Shown here: one piece after another, positions 18,601-25,897 of the stretch
Position numbering within the stretch: the first letter of the stretch is position 1
Layout: every line of letters starts with the position of its first letter
NCBI RefSeq assembly: GCF_038066595.1
Contig: NZ_JBBUTH010000001.1
Coordinates: 868,001-932,000, forward strand
Length of the DNA: 64,000 nucleotides
Direction of reading: 5' to 3'
Origin: Pseudaquabacterium inlustre
GTDB lineage: Bacteria > Pseudomonadota > Gammaproteobacteria > Burkholderiales > Burkholderiaceae_C
Notes under the pieces: model-generated
Databases searched by the model: none
Seen by the model: the letters and a program-made list of their open reading frames with translations, nothing else
What the model was told of the DNA's origin: nothing
Position numbers and translations under genes: made by a program

Positions 18601-21600
18601 CCGGTGGTGGTGGTGGCCGTCGGCGCCGAGCTGGTCCAGGTCACTGGGCCGGTGGCCTCGCTGCCCACCGGCAGCGTGTCGCTCAGGTCGGTCTGCAGTG
18701 AATTGCCGGGGCCGCGGTTGGCCACGGTGATCACCCAGTTGAAGGGCTGGCGCATCTGCACCGGGCTGGCGCTGGCCGCCTTGGTCACGCGCAGGTCGAT
18801 GCGCTGGCGCGTGGTGGTGGTCTCGGTGACGGTGTCGTTGTCGGTGCGCGTCTCGGGTTCGTTGGCCGACACGGTGACCTGGTTGCTGAACACGTCGCCA
18901 CGCGGGGCGGGTGTCTGGTTCACCTGGAAGCGCAGGAAGATGTCCTTGCTCTGGCCGCTGGCCAGTTCGCCGCGGCCGCTGCCGGTGGTGGCGGTGCCGG
19001 CCGGCACATCGCAGGTGAAGGCCGGGATGGCCGTGCCGGTGCCCGACTGCACATTGCTCACCGAGCACAGCGGCGGGCTGTTGCAGGTGGCGCCGCCGGC
19101 CACCGTGGTGTCGCAGACGAAGGTGACGGTGGCGGTCGACGGCGGCGTCATGCGCTCGGTGATCCGCACGTTGGTGCCGTACGAGGGGCCGGCGCTGGTC
19201 ACGCGCACGCGGTAGTTGATGAAGGTGGCGTTGTCGGTATAGGGCACCGGGTCGCCGGTGCCGCCGATCACCAGGTCGGGCACGTCCACCTTGTTGACCA
19301 GCAGGTCGATGGCCGCGGGGTTGACCGCCAGCGTGGCGCTCTGGCTGTTGTTGCCGTTGTCGCCGCCGGCCGGGTTCTCGGTGCTGCTGGTGGTGATCTG
19401 GGCGATGTTGGTGAAGCTGCGCGCCAGGTTCGGCGCCAGGAAGTTGGGCCGCACCACCAGCGTCACCGATTCGGTCTGGCCATCGGCCAGTGTGCCGATG
19501 TCGCAGGTGAACGCCGGTGCGGCCGGGGTCAGCTGCGCGCCGGCGGCGATGCTGCAGGTGGAGCCCGAGCGGCTGCTGGCGATCGACACCACGGTCAGGC
19601 CGCTGTCGCCGGCCGGGAAGCTCATCGTGTCGGTGATGCGCACGTCCTGCGCCACCGACGGACCGTTGTTGCGGTACGAGAGCGTGTAGGTGGCGTTCTC
19701 GCCGGCCCGCACGGCCGCGGGCAGCACCGTCTTGCCGGTCATCTGCACATCGGCGATCGGTGCGACGCTGAGCGTGTCGGACGCGCTGTTGTTGCTGGCG
19801 TCCGGGTCGCCCTCGGCGGTGTTGCGCACCGTGGCGGTGTTGGTGAAGCTGCCGTCGCGGAACGGGCGGTTCACGGTGATCGGCACCGTGACGGTCTCGC
19901 CCCGGGCCAGCACGCCGCCGGTCTGGGTGCAGGTGACCGTGGCCCCCGACACCGCACAGCCGAACACCGCCGTGCTGCCGCCCGACACGGTGGCCACCGG
20001 GGCGGTGATCGTGGTGCGGCCCGAGATGTACAGGCCGCTGGGCAGCGTGTCCTCGATGACCACGCCGGTGGCGCCCTCGGCCGTGGCCGAGGCGTTGCTG
20101 ACCACCAGCGTGAAGGTGGCGCTGGACTCGCTGAGCGAGACGCTCTTGTCGCCGCCGGTGGGCGTGCTGGTGGTCTTGGTGATCGCCAGATCGGGCCGCA
20201 CGGTGGTGGACGTGGCGCTGGCCGAGGCGCAGTCGTTGGCGCTGTTCAGGTCGCCCTCGACCGGCGGGCTGGCGCTGGCCGCGCTGCCGGCCGGCACGCT
20301 GGTGCCGGTGCAGGCCACGTTGCCCAGGCTGCCGGCCACGGTGGCCTGGGTGATCAGCGTCAGCGTGGGCAGGCTGGCATTGACCGCCAGGCCACCGCTG
20401 TTGGCGTGGTCGCACACCACGTCCTGGCCGCTGGGCACGCAGCTCCAGCCGGTGCTGCCGGCGCCCAGGCCCACATAGGTCTCGCTGCCCAGGCGGTCGA
20501 TCACGCGCAGCGGGCCGGTGGCCCGCAGCGGGCCGTTGTTGCGCACGGTGATCGTGGTGCTCAGGTTCGATCCCAGGGCCACCGGGTTGGGGGTCTTGGA
20601 CTTGCTGAGCCCCAGGTCGGCGCTCTGCGGCAGCACGTTGATGCTGGCCGTGCCGGTGTTGTTGCCGGGCGCCGGGTCGGCGGTGTCGGCCCCCACCGTG
20701 GCGGTGTTGGTGTAGCTGGCGCCCGACCCGACCGCGGCGTTCGACGGCGCGGTGGCCACCACGGTGATGTCGTCGGTGGCCGTGGTGGGCAGGCTGGCGC
20801 GCGTGCAGCGAATGACCTGGCCGGCCGCCGTGCAGCTCCAGCCGGTGGCCGTGGCCGAGACGAAGGTCCAGCCCGCGGGCAGCGTGTCGGTGACCACGGC
20901 GTTGACCGCCGTGGCCGGGCCGGCATTGCGCGGCTGCAGCCGGAAGCTGACATCGCTCTCGGCCGAGGCCGGCGTGCCCGAGGTCACCGACTTGGTGACG
21001 CGCAGGTCGGCACCCGGCGTCACCGTGGTGTCGGCCGTGGCGGTGTTGTTGCTGTTGTCGGGATCGGCCGTGCCGCCGGCCGAGGCCGGCGCCACCGTGG
21101 CGGTGTTGGTCACGGTGCCGCCCGCGGCGTTCACGGTACCGATCAGCGTGACCGGCGGGATGGCGGCGCCCACCGCATGCGGCCCGGCGCGGTTGCAGGT
21201 GACCACGCCCGCGGCGTGGCTGCAGGTCCAGCCGCTGCCGCTGGCCGACACGAAGCTCACCGACGGCGGCAGGTTGTCGGTGATCACCAGGTTGCCCGAG
21301 GCATTGGGCCCGGCATTGGCGGCGGTCAGCGTGTAGGTGACGTTGGCGCCCCCCACCACCGGCTCGGGCGCGGCGGTCTTGGCCAGGCTCAGGTCACCGC
21401 CCTCGCGCACCGTGGTGTTCTGGGTCAGCGTGTTGTTGCCGCTGTTGACGTCGTTGTCGGACGTCAGCACGGCCGTGGCGTTGATGGTGTCGGGGCCCGG
21501 GCCCAGGGCGCGCCAGGTCAGCACGATGCTGCGCACGTCGGCGCCCAGCGCCGCCACGGTGCCCAGGTTGCAGTCGATCTGCGTGGCGGTGGTGGCCACG

Positions 21601-21884
21601 CAGTTGGCACTGGCCGGCGCGGCCGACACGAAGCTGGCCCCCGCCGGCACCGTGACGCGCAGGCGCACCTGGGTGGCCGCGTCCACGTCGTTGTTCACCA
21701 CCGTGGCGGTGTAGGTGTAGCGGGCGCCGGCCACCACCGGGTCGTCGTCGACGAAGGACGACAGCTGCGGATCGGCGGCCAGCGCCATCGTCGGCAACGC
21801 CCCCGCCAGCATCACCAGACCACGCCATGCCGCCACCCAGCGCTGTTGCGCGGCCCGACCGCCCTTGCGGATTGCCTCGATCAC
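12615..21884 (-). CDS. Giant secreted surface protein of DUF11 and SdrD_B repeats
   Basis: 3089 residues from a GTG at 21884 with AGGAGT six bases upstream. The signal peptide ends MLAGALPTMALA at residue 36. Eight DUF11-type repeats follow (37-~1170; each opens like DLSLAKTAAPEPVVGG and closes NTATV...NN). Nine SdrD_B/Cna-B-like repeats come next (~1170-2255; each opens ISGTVFLDLDNNG and carries GIAGVTLTLTGTD and YTVTE). Then come two more DUF11 units interleaved with three carboxypeptidase-regulatory/SdrD-like units, the last with VFVDCNGNHVQDREELG. The chain ends in a ~100-residue Gln/Pro/Ala-rich tail. There is no sortase motif, autotransporter barrel or type I secretion signal. By analogy these repeats build extended Ca-binding stalks or adhesins. 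Overlap with the barrel gene implies joint assembly. The gene fills about a seventh of the window. Confidence 0.9.
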   Translation of the reverse strand: MIEAIRKGGRAAQQRWVAAWRGLVMLAGALPTMALAADPQLSSFVDDDPVVAGARYTYTATVVNNDVDAATQVRLRVTVPAGASFVSAAPASANCVATTATQIDCNLGTVAALGADVRSIVLTWRALGPGPDTINATAVLTSDNDVNSGNNTLTQNTTVREGGDLSLAKTAAPEPVVGGANVTYTLTAANAGPNASGNLVITDNLPPSVSFVSASGSGWTCSHAAGVVTCNRAGPHAVGAAIPPVTLIGTVNAAGGTVTNTATVAPASAGGTADPDNSNNTATADTTVTPGADLRVTKSVTSGTPASAESDVSFRLQPRNAGPATAVNAVVTDTLPAGWTFVSATATGWSCTAAGQVIRCTRASLPTTATDDITVVATAPSNAAVGSGASYTNTATVGADTADPAPGNNTGTASINVLPQSADLGLSKSKTPNPVALGSNLSTTITVRNNGPLRATGPLRVIDRLGSETYVGLGAGSTGWSCVPSGQDVVCDHANSGGLAVNASLPTLTLITQATVAGSLGNVACTGTSVPAGSAASASPPVEGDLNSANDCASASATSTTVRPDLAITKTTSTPTGGDKSVSLSESSATFTLVVSNASATAEGATGVVIEDTLPSGLYISGRTTITAPVATVSGGSTAVFGCAVSGATVTCTQTGGVLARGETVTVPITVNRPFRDGSFTNTATVRNTAEGDPDASNNSASDTLSVAPIADVQMTGKTVLPAAVRAGENATYTLSYRNNGPSVAQDVRITDTMSFPAGDSGLTVVSIASSRSGSTCSIAAGAQLTPAAPAFTCDIGTLADGQTESVTLVVRPNFLAPNLARSFTNIAQITTSSTENPAGGDNGNNSQSATLAVNPAAIDLLVNKVDVPDLVIGGTGDPVPYTDNATFINYRVRVTSAGPSYGTNVRITERMTPPSTATVTFVCDTTVAGGATCNSPPLCSVSNVQSGTGTAIPAFTCDVPAGTATTGSGRGELASGQSKDIFLRFQVNQTPAPRGDVFSNQVTVSANEPETRTDNDTVTETTTTRQRIDLRVTKAASASPVQMRQPFNWVITVANRGPGNSLQTDLSDTLPVGSEATGPVTWTSSAPTATTTTGTCTVAGRAISCALGQLNADGTATITVPVRFTSFPTGGSASNSATVDTDPNKTGAMDVPGGNNTGTATVQVQQSSVSGTVFQDRDRSGSSGGVPQAAASEPRIAGVTLTLTGTDAYGNAVSQTTTTDASGNYSFSGLSPSDANGYTVTETQPAGYVNGPVAPPTSGALAPTAGGSYSAGTGGSGNSSYSAIVLPANTAATQYHFPELRQPSLSGFVYLDLNTNATRDAGSDTGISGATVRLLNASTGAVVATTTTDASGAYAFTGLDPLIAYTLEEPLPASPANLQRSGLNPGLIGGAACASGCTAQPDTPASGTDRIASIDLSAGVDGTLFNFGERVVPLTSISGLVYLDANRDNALGSGESTRIGGVTIRLVQGADCASGTVLQTTTSAADGSWRFDNVTVGQNYLVCETQPAGYGNGNANGTAGSNQISISNLVAGGSSGHLFGETLAAISGSVYQDTGAGTLAHHDNGVRNSGELGIAGVPVRLSGTDANGNAVNLSTTTDADGNFTFDGLAPSSAAGYTLTEGTIPASAGTFADGREAAGSAGGSTAVNDVISAIVLPAGTQATGYTFGELPLAPISGTVYIDRNRNGAADATPTDGRIAGVTLTLYAGTACSGTPLATTRSDSNGNFSFSGFAAGATYTVCETQPAGYADGGVNPGTNSASAVANAITITNLPATGSAGNLFGERVGSLAGGVYLDANHDGTRQSGETGIAGVTVTLTGTDAAGNAVNRSTTTDASGHWSFTDLLAAGPAGYTVTEQTAQPVVTVSGASVTTLNGRSTAGSAGGTATAPGTTPSVISAIALPAGTDATAYQFGEILPVAISGTVFLDLDNNGVQNLPGDTGIAGVTLRITGTDDTGAAVSRSVTTGADGSYSVADLRPGTYTVTEPTQPGGTSNGTTVPGSAGGTATAQATAPSAISGIVLTTPGGAATANNFGEIPSNSAITGRVWLDSDNNGTADAGETGIAGVTLTLTGTDTTGQAVTRSTTTDALGNYRFEALTPGTYTVTEPTQPTSTVDGQVRAGSTGGTATAKGSTPSVISAIALGVAQVSSANDFGEVLAGHIAGRVWGDSNDNGAIDSVESGIANVTLVLTGTDDLGRAVNLTVTTAANGSYAFEGLRPGTYTVTEPTQPAGTLNGQTLAGSLGGTATAVGTTPSAISGIVLPPGGESVANNFAEIGQSPDLRVRKTHDEAIFTVGKAATWRISVRNVGELASSGPYTVTDQLPVGVTLATTPSGNGWVCTGAAGASQFSCSSSTVIGVGSTSADVITAVTTVGAAAAHASPVNNAVMVDGGGELEVRRPSAAERAAMAGNIAALPLCGSVPAYNACRDAAPVQLAASLSGTVWFDVGSSTRVLDAGDKRLPGWGVEVVDPASGQIVARGTTATDGSYQITELTPGIEYAVRFRDPVSQVVMGYPVNGETATGSSGAACPAGTRAAGVATSCVGSGNAQLSVVLAPGQELTQQSLPVDPSGVVYDAGTRTAVPGAVVTLAPSGSCPGWNPVTQIVGATLGGYTVSGNAISMTVGDNGLYQFLFGPLAPASCTFAITVTPPSGYAFPSQALPPLAGPLVPSGAAGTRFAVQPSAAPPTGSDTPYYLSIQTGSGGPDVVNNHIPIDPALPTGITLSKTGDKSVAEVGDSVRYTITVQVTSGPKPRQTTVVDRLPAGFTYIRGTATVDGVAIADPQGGLGPTLAFHLGAIGPSGQAVLKYRVRVGVGAQQGDGINRARAHACGLPAGCVDAGFNPVGGAVATNEGRHAVRVSGGVFATEACVLGKVFVDCNGNHVQDREELGVPGVRLMLSDGTTLISDSEGKYSVCGLPPRSAVIKVDPATLPRGSRLTTSSNRNLGDAGSLWLDLKTGELHRADFIEGSCSNTVLEQVKARRAQGEVRAPETEKQGGPALRFDSKAHGLNTQTSPQQGTDGANQLAPKPRTAAPGAEPMPQRTQTESNVPTPQLPMNRPPPDGRDASQAPDAANAANTAQAQANGGSNGTR
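15050..18378 (-). repeat. Block of nine tandem SdrD_B-type repeats (coding)
   Basis: Nine units of roughly 105-135 codons lie end to end inside the giant gene. Each begins with an Ile/Leu-(S/T/A)-G-x-V start strand and an Asp/Asn-rich Ca-loop-like segment. The three units nearest 15050 are most alike, sharing RPGTYTVTEPTQP-type linkers and GTATA...TPSxIS segments. That points to recent tandem duplication in this part of the gene. Confidence 0.8.
18379..21776 (-). repeat. Block of eight tandem DUF11 repeats (coding)
   Basis: Eight units of about 125-170 codons each run from a DL(S/R/A)(L/V/I)xK start to an NTATV...NN end. They have a Cys pair in the middle (for example WSC...RC) that could form a disulfide after export. 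The units are more diverged from one another than the SdrD_B units downstream. Confidence 0.8.
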
Positions 21885-22070
21885 CGTACCACTCCTGCGG
21901 CCAGGCCGCACCGGCCCCTGGGTGGCAGGCTCAAAGGCCGGCCGCCAAGAAACACTTCTTCATGCAAAGGGGGCGAATGCTAAAAGCCATGCAGGGATTT
22001 CTTGACAAATTCCAGCCCCATGACAGGCCATTCATCAGAAAAACGGCATTTGCTGACAGAATCAGCCAGA

Positions 22071-22076
22071 TATGAT
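22071..22076 (+). promoter_or_regulatory. Possible -10 element for the plsC-cdsA unit
   Basis: TATGAT lies about 70 bases before the acyltransferase start, in the AT-rich 264-bp divergent region between the giant gene and this gene. The best -35 candidate at suitable spacing (TTTGCT, 22049-22054) is weak. This is a tentative promoter only. Nothing else recognisable was found in 21885-22148. Confidence 0.25.
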
Positions 22077-22148
22077 CTGAAGATCGGCGCATCCCGATCT
22101 GGCGCCGGCACGCCGCTGGCGGTCACCGCCGCGGCATAAGATGCCGGC

Positions 22149-22811
22149 ATGACCCGCGCCGATGCCATGGGCCTGCTGCTGTCCTTCATCGCCCGGCTGA
22201 TCACCGGCGCGCAGGGCCACTGGAAGGGCTGCCCGCCCAAGGCCGAGCAGCGCATCTACTTCGCCAACCACCAGAGCCACCTCGACTGGGTGCTGATCTG
22301 GGCCGCGCTGCCGCGCGAGCTGCGCGCCACCACGCGCCCGATCGCCGCGAAGGACTACTGGACCAGCAGCCCGTTCAAGCACTGGATCACGCGCGAGGTG
22401 TTCAACGCGGTGTACGTGAACCGCCAGCGCACCGATGACCAGGACCCGCTGGAGCCGCTGCTCGAGGCGCTGGCCAAGGGCGATTCGCTGGTGATCTTTC
22501 CCGAAGGCACGCGCAGCAACCGCGGCCTGCCCCAGGCTTTCAAGAGCGGGCTGTACCACTTGGCGCGGCAGTTTCCGCAGGTGCCGCTGGTGCCCTGCTG
22601 GATCGACAACGTGCAGCGCGTGATGCCCAAGGGCGAGGTGGTGCCGGTGCCCATCCTGTGCACCGTGACCTTCGGCGCGCCGATCACGCTGGGCCAGGTG
22701 GACGGCGTGCCCGAGGACAAGGCCGCCTTCCTGGCCCGCGCGCGCCAGGCGGTGATCGACCAGCAGCCGCCCGGATCGCCGCTGGGCGACGGTCGCGAGG
22801 CGCAGGCATGA
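22149..22811 (+). CDS. 1-acyl-sn-glycerol-3-phosphate acyltransferase family protein (PlsC-like)
   Basis: 220 residues. The catalytic HxxxxD box is NHQSHLDW (His41, Asp46). The acceptor-binding FPEGTRSNRG motif lies near residue 118, and VPLVPCWIDNVQRVMPKG forms the later conserved strand. The N-terminal hydrophobic segment is short, so the enzyme should be peripheral or monotopic on the inner membrane, moving an acyl chain to lysophosphatidate or a related lysolipid. It overlaps the CDP-diglyceride synthase gene by ATGA, so the two should make phosphatidate and then CDP-diacylglycerol. Whether it is the main plsC or a paralogue cannot be said from this window. Confidence 0.9.
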   Translation: MTRADAMGLLLSFIARLITGAQGHWKGCPPKAEQRIYFANHQSHLDWVLIWAALPRELRATTRPIAAKDYWTSSPFKHWITREVFNAVYVNRQRTDDQDPLEPLLEALAKGDSLVIFPEGTRSNRGLPQAFKSGLYHLARQFPQVPLVPCWIDNVQRVMPKGEVVPVPILCTVTFGAPITLGQVDGVPEDKAAFLARARQAVIDQQPPGSPLGDGREAQA

Positions 22812-23782
22812 GCTGGCTGCGCAGCCTGGATGCGCGCGAGCAGGTGGCGCTGCTGTTCGTGGTGCTGTTCGGCGTGCTGGCGCTCAGCAGCGCGGCCATG
22901 GGCCTGCTGGCACTGCGCGAGCGCGCGGCCCCGGCACAGCGCCGCTTCGAGCGCGCCCAGCGCGACCTGCGCGCGGTGTGGATCGGCGCGGTGGTGTTCT
23001 GGCTGGCCTGGGTGTCGGGCGCGGCCGGGGCCACGGCGCTGTTCGGCGTGATCTCGTTCCTGGCGCTGCGCGAGTACATCACGCTGGTGGCCACGCGCCG
23101 CAGCGACCACCGCAGCCTGATCCTGGCCTTCTTCGTGGTGCTGCCGCTGCAGTTCGTGCTGGTGGGCTGGCGGCGCTTCGACCTGTTCTCGGTGTTCATC
23201 CCGGTCTACATGTTCCTGGCCATCCCGGTGATCAGCGCGCTGGCCGGCGACCCCGAGCGTTTTCTCGAGCGCAACGCCAAGATCCAGTGGGGCATCACGG
23301 TGTGCGTGTACGGCCTGTCGCATGCGCCGGCCCTGCTGCTGCTGAACTTCCCGAAGCTGCCCGACCGCGGCGCCTTCCTGCTGTTCTTCCTGGTGATGGT
23401 GACGGCCGCCGCCCAGCTGGCGCAGGAGGCCGCCAGCCGCCACCTGCGCAGCCGCCCGCTGGCGCGGCACATCGACCGCGACTTCTCGGCCCGCGCCTGG
23501 GGCCTGGGCGTGCTGGCCGGGGCGCTGCTGGGCGCGCTGCTGTTCTGGATCACGCCGTTCAAGATCGGCCAGGCGCTGGTGATGGCCGCGATCGCCGGCG
23601 GCGCCGGCACGCTGGGCGACTTCGTCATGCGCGCGCTGAAGAAGGACGCCGGCGTGCGCTGGTGGGGCAACGAGAGTTCGGTGACCGGTGCCGTGGGCCT
23701 GCTCGACCGCGTGGCGCCGCTGTGCTTTGCTGCGCCGGTGTTCTTCCACTCGGTGCGCTGGTATTTCCAGCTGCAAGTTTGA
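22808..23782 (+). CDS. cdsA: Phosphatidate cytidylyltransferase (CDP-diglyceride synthase)
   Basis: 324 residues with about eight predicted membrane helices. The C-terminal part has the CdsA family signature in the variant form GGAGTLGDFVMRALKKDAG, then GAVGLLDRVAPLCFAAPVFF. The Lys-Asp and final Asp-Arg of the family are present. The enzyme uses CTP and phosphatidate to make CDP-diacylglycerol at the inner membrane, the precursor of all anionic phospholipids and phosphatidylethanolamine. The ATG overlaps the stop of the acyltransferase gene (ATGA). A second cdsA copy in the usual frr-cdsA-dxr locus is common in Burkholderiales, so this could be a paralogue. Confidence 0.85.
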   Translation: MSWLRSLDAREQVALLFVVLFGVLALSSAAMGLLALRERAAPAQRRFERAQRDLRAVWIGAVVFWLAWVSGAAGATALFGVISFLALREYITLVATRRSDHRSLILAFFVVLPLQFVLVGWRRFDLFSVFIPVYMFLAIPVISALAGDPERFLERNAKIQWGITVCVYGLSHAPALLLLNFPKLPDRGAFLLFFLVMVTAAAQLAQEAASRHLRSRPLARHIDRDFSARAWGLGVLAGALLGALLFWITPFKIGQALVMAAIAGGAGTLGDFVMRALKKDAGVRWWGNESSVTGAVGLLDRVAPLCFAAPVFFHSVRWYFQLQV

Positions 23783-23796
23783 AGGTGACACGCCCC

Positions 23797-24345
23797 ATGC
23801 GAATCCTGGGCATCGACCCCGGCCTGCAGCGCACCGGCTTCGGCGTGGTGGACATCGACGGCCCGCGCGTCAGCTACGTGGCCAGCGGCACCATCAGCAC
23901 CGCCGAGGCCGCGCGCGGCAACCTGCCGGCACGGCTGAAGCTGATCTTCGAAGGCGTGACCGAGGTGCGGCGGCGCTACGAGCCGCAGGCCGCCTCGGTG
24001 GAGATCGTGTTCGTCAACGTCAACCCGCAGAGCACGCTGCTGCTGGGCCAGGCGCGCGGCGCGGCGCTGGCCGCGCTGGTGGCCGGCGACCTGCCGGTGG
24101 CCGAGTACACCGCGGTGCAGATGAAGAAGGCCATTGCCGGCCACGGCCTGGCCAACAAGGCGCAGGTGCAGGAGATGGTGATGCGCCTGCTGCAACTGCC
24201 CGGCCTGCCCGGCAAGGACGCCGCCGACGCTTTGGGCCTGGCCATCGTGCACGCCCATGCGGCGCGCCATCTGGCTGCGCTGGGCAGCGCGGGCGACCTC
24301 TCGCCGCGCAGCCAGGGCCAGTATCGGCGCGGCCGGGCGGTCTGA
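23797..24345 (+). CDS. ruvC: Crossover junction endodeoxyribonuclease RuvC
   Basis: 182 residues, the normal RuvC length. Catalytic acidic residues are in place: Asp7 (ILGIDPGLQRTGFG), Glu69 (ASVEIVFVN), Asp141 and Asp144 (GKDAADALGLAIVH). The NPQSTLLLGQARGAAL helix is diagnostic. It resolves Holliday junctions with RuvAB. The ATG at 23797 is 14 bp after cdsA. The ruvA and ruvB genes are not in the window, so it does not sit in the compact ruvCAB arrangement seen in many bacteria. Confidence 0.97.
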   Translation: MRILGIDPGLQRTGFGVVDIDGPRVSYVASGTISTAEAARGNLPARLKLIFEGVTEVRRRYEPQAASVEIVFVNVNPQSTLLLGQARGAALAALVAGDLPVAEYTAVQMKKAIAGHGLANKAQVQEMVMRLLQLPGLPGKDAADALGLAIVHAHAARHLAALGSAGDLSPRSQGQYRRGRAV

Positions 24346-24391
24346 TGTCGGCACCCGGCGCCGCGGGTACGCGACGCCACCCGCACACGGG

Positions 24392-24598
24392 CTACATCAG
24401 CGCGCGCATGCCGTCGATCACGCGGCCGAAGATCCAGACGTTGAAGGTGCCCAGCACCACCACGATGCACCAGCGGTACAGCGCCTTGGCGCGCGCCAGC
24501 GGCACCGGCTCGCCGGTGGTGATGTGCAGCACGTAGTTGACGGCGGCGGCCACGGCGGTCAGCAGCAGCAGCGTCCCACCCACCCAGAACAGCTTCAT
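24392..24598 (-). CDS. Small two-helix membrane protein of unknown function
   Basis: 68 residues, about half hydrophobic. The first helix is WVGGTLLLLTAVAAAVNYVL (residues 5-24); a polar loop carries GEPVPLARAKALYRW; the second helix is CIVVVLGTFNVWIFG. No family is recognised. It lies 13 bp after another tiny membrane-protein gene on the same strand, both downstream of lpxC, so the three may be co-transcribed. A small envelope accessory role is only a guess. Confidence 0.6.
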   Translation of the reverse strand: MKLFWVGGTLLLLTAVAAAVNYVLHITTGEPVPLARAKALYRWCIVVVLGTFNVWIFGRVIDGMRALM

Positions 24599-24611
24599 CG
24601 CGCCACCCCCG

Positions 24612-24797
24612 TCACAGCGCCACGGCCAGGCGCTCGAGCACCAGCACGCCGAAGAAGCCCAGCGCCGCGATCAGCGCCCACTTGAGCACCAGCAGTCCGC
24701 GCCGCCGCCACACCGCCTGGCGGGTGCCGATGGACATCGCGAAGCAGAACAGGCTGGCGAACAGCAGCAGCCCGAAGACGAGGCGAAAGACGAGCAT
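24612..24797 (-). CDS. Small two-helix membrane protein of unknown function
   Basis: 61 residues with two hydrophobic stretches: FRLVFGLLLFASLFCFAMSI (residues 4-23) and LVLKWALIAALGFFGVLVL near the C-terminus, joined by a basic loop RQAVWRRRG. By the positive-inside rule the loop should be cytoplasmic. It is paired with the next gene (13-bp gap) and lies 83 bp downstream of lpxC. No function can be assigned. Confidence 0.6.
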   Translation of the reverse strand: MLVFRLVFGLLLFASLFCFAMSIGTRQAVWRRRGLLVLKWALIAALGFFGVLVLERLAVAL

Positions 24798-24880
24798 GCC
24801 CCGGATGTTGCCCTGAAAACGCGACCGCCGACGGGCTGCCGCGCTGGCGCCACACTCGGGGGCCCGTCACCGGCCGGTCG

Positions 24881-25819
24881 TCACCAGGCCGGGGCCAGTT
24901 CGGCGAAGCCCGCCGGCGCCTGGCGCTCGTCGTCGAAGCTCACCAGCTCCCAGGCCTCGGGCCGCTCGAACAGGGCGCGCAGCAGCAGGTTGTTCAGCGC
25001 GTGGCCGCTCTTGTAGGCCACGTAGTGCGCCAGCATCGGGTGGCCGGCATTGAACAGGTCGCCGATGGCGTCGAGGATCTTGTGCTTGGCGAACTCGTCG
25101 TCGTAGCGCAGGCCGTCGGCATTGAGCACGCGGTTGTCGTCCACCACGATGGCGTTGTCCATGCTGCCGCCCAGCGTCAGGCCGCGGCTGCGCATCAGCT
25201 CCACATCCTTGGTGAAGCCGAAGGTGCGGGCGCGGGCGATGTCGCGCTTGTAGCGGCCCGAGCCCATGTCGAACACCACGCGCTGGCCGGTGGCATCGAC
25301 CGCCGGGTGGTCGAAGTCGATCTCGAAGCTGAGCTTGAAGCCGTGGTACGGCTCCAGCCGCGCCCACATCAGGCGCTTGCCTTCGCCCTGGCGCACCTCC
25401 ACCGTCTGCTTGACGCGGATGAAGCGCTTGGGCGCGCCCTTCTGCACCTCGATGCCTGCGCTCTGCAGCAGGTACACGAAGCTGGCCGCCGAGCCGTCGA
25501 GGATGGGCACTTCATCGGCGGTGATGTCGATCACCAGGTTGTCCAGCCCCAGGCCGCAGCAGGCGCTCATCAGGTGCTCGATGGTCTGCACCTTGGGCGC
25601 GTCGGGCTGGCCGCCAGCCGAGATGGTGGAGGCCATGCGCGTGTCGCTGACCGAATCGGGCCGCACCGGAATCTCCACCGGCTGGGCCAGATCCACGCGG
25701 CGGAACACGATGCCGGTGTCGGCCGGCGCCGGTCGCAGCGTCAGCTCCACCTTCTGGCCGCTGTGCATGCCCACGCCCACGGCGCGGGTGATGGATTTGA
25801 GGGTGCGTTGGGCGAGCAT
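24881..25819 (-). CDS. lpxC: UDP-3-O-acyl-N-acetylglucosamine deacetylase
   Basis: 312 residues from the ATG at 25819, which gives the canonical start MLAQRTLKSI. The first zinc/catalytic motif is QTIEHLMSA (Glu81, His82). The second is EFAKHKILDAIGD (zinc His and Asp), and the later catalytic His is in YKSGHALNN. This zinc amidase performs the committed step of lipid A synthesis in the cytoplasm. Instead of following ftsZ directly, as in many proteobacteria, it is 3.4 kb further on, behind the kinase/sensor pair. It starts 78 bp after the kinase stop, so it may share the kinase transcript. Confidence 0.98.
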   Translation of the reverse strand: MLAQRTLKSITRAVGVGMHSGQKVELTLRPAPADTGIVFRRVDLAQPVEIPVRPDSVSDTRMASTISAGGQPDAPKVQTIEHLMSACCGLGLDNLVIDITADEVPILDGSAASFVYLLQSAGIEVQKGAPKRFIRVKQTVEVRQGEGKRLMWARLEPYHGFKLSFEIDFDHPAVDATGQRVVFDMGSGRYKRDIARARTFGFTKDVELMRSRGLTLGGSMDNAIVVDDNRVLNADGLRYDDEFAKHKILDAIGDLFNAGHPMLAHYVAYKSGHALNNLLLRALFERPEAWELVSFDDERQAPAGFAELAPAW

Positions 25820-25897
25820 CGCGGCCGATTGTCCCGCATCGCCGCCGCGCGCGCCGGGCGGTGCCGGCTTGCCCTCACGCCGTCCCGCGGGCGGCAC

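Noticed and set aside
12477..18701. A 2074-codon open frame on the plus strand antisense to the giant gene
   Set aside because: It mirrors the codon bias of a GC-rich repeat gene, has low-complexity Gly/Ala/His/Arg composition, no family motif and no start signal; the minus-strand frame has a signal peptide and clear domains.
22002..22007. TTGACA as the -35 of the acyltransferase gene
   Set aside because: No -10-like hexamer lies 15-19 bp downstream.
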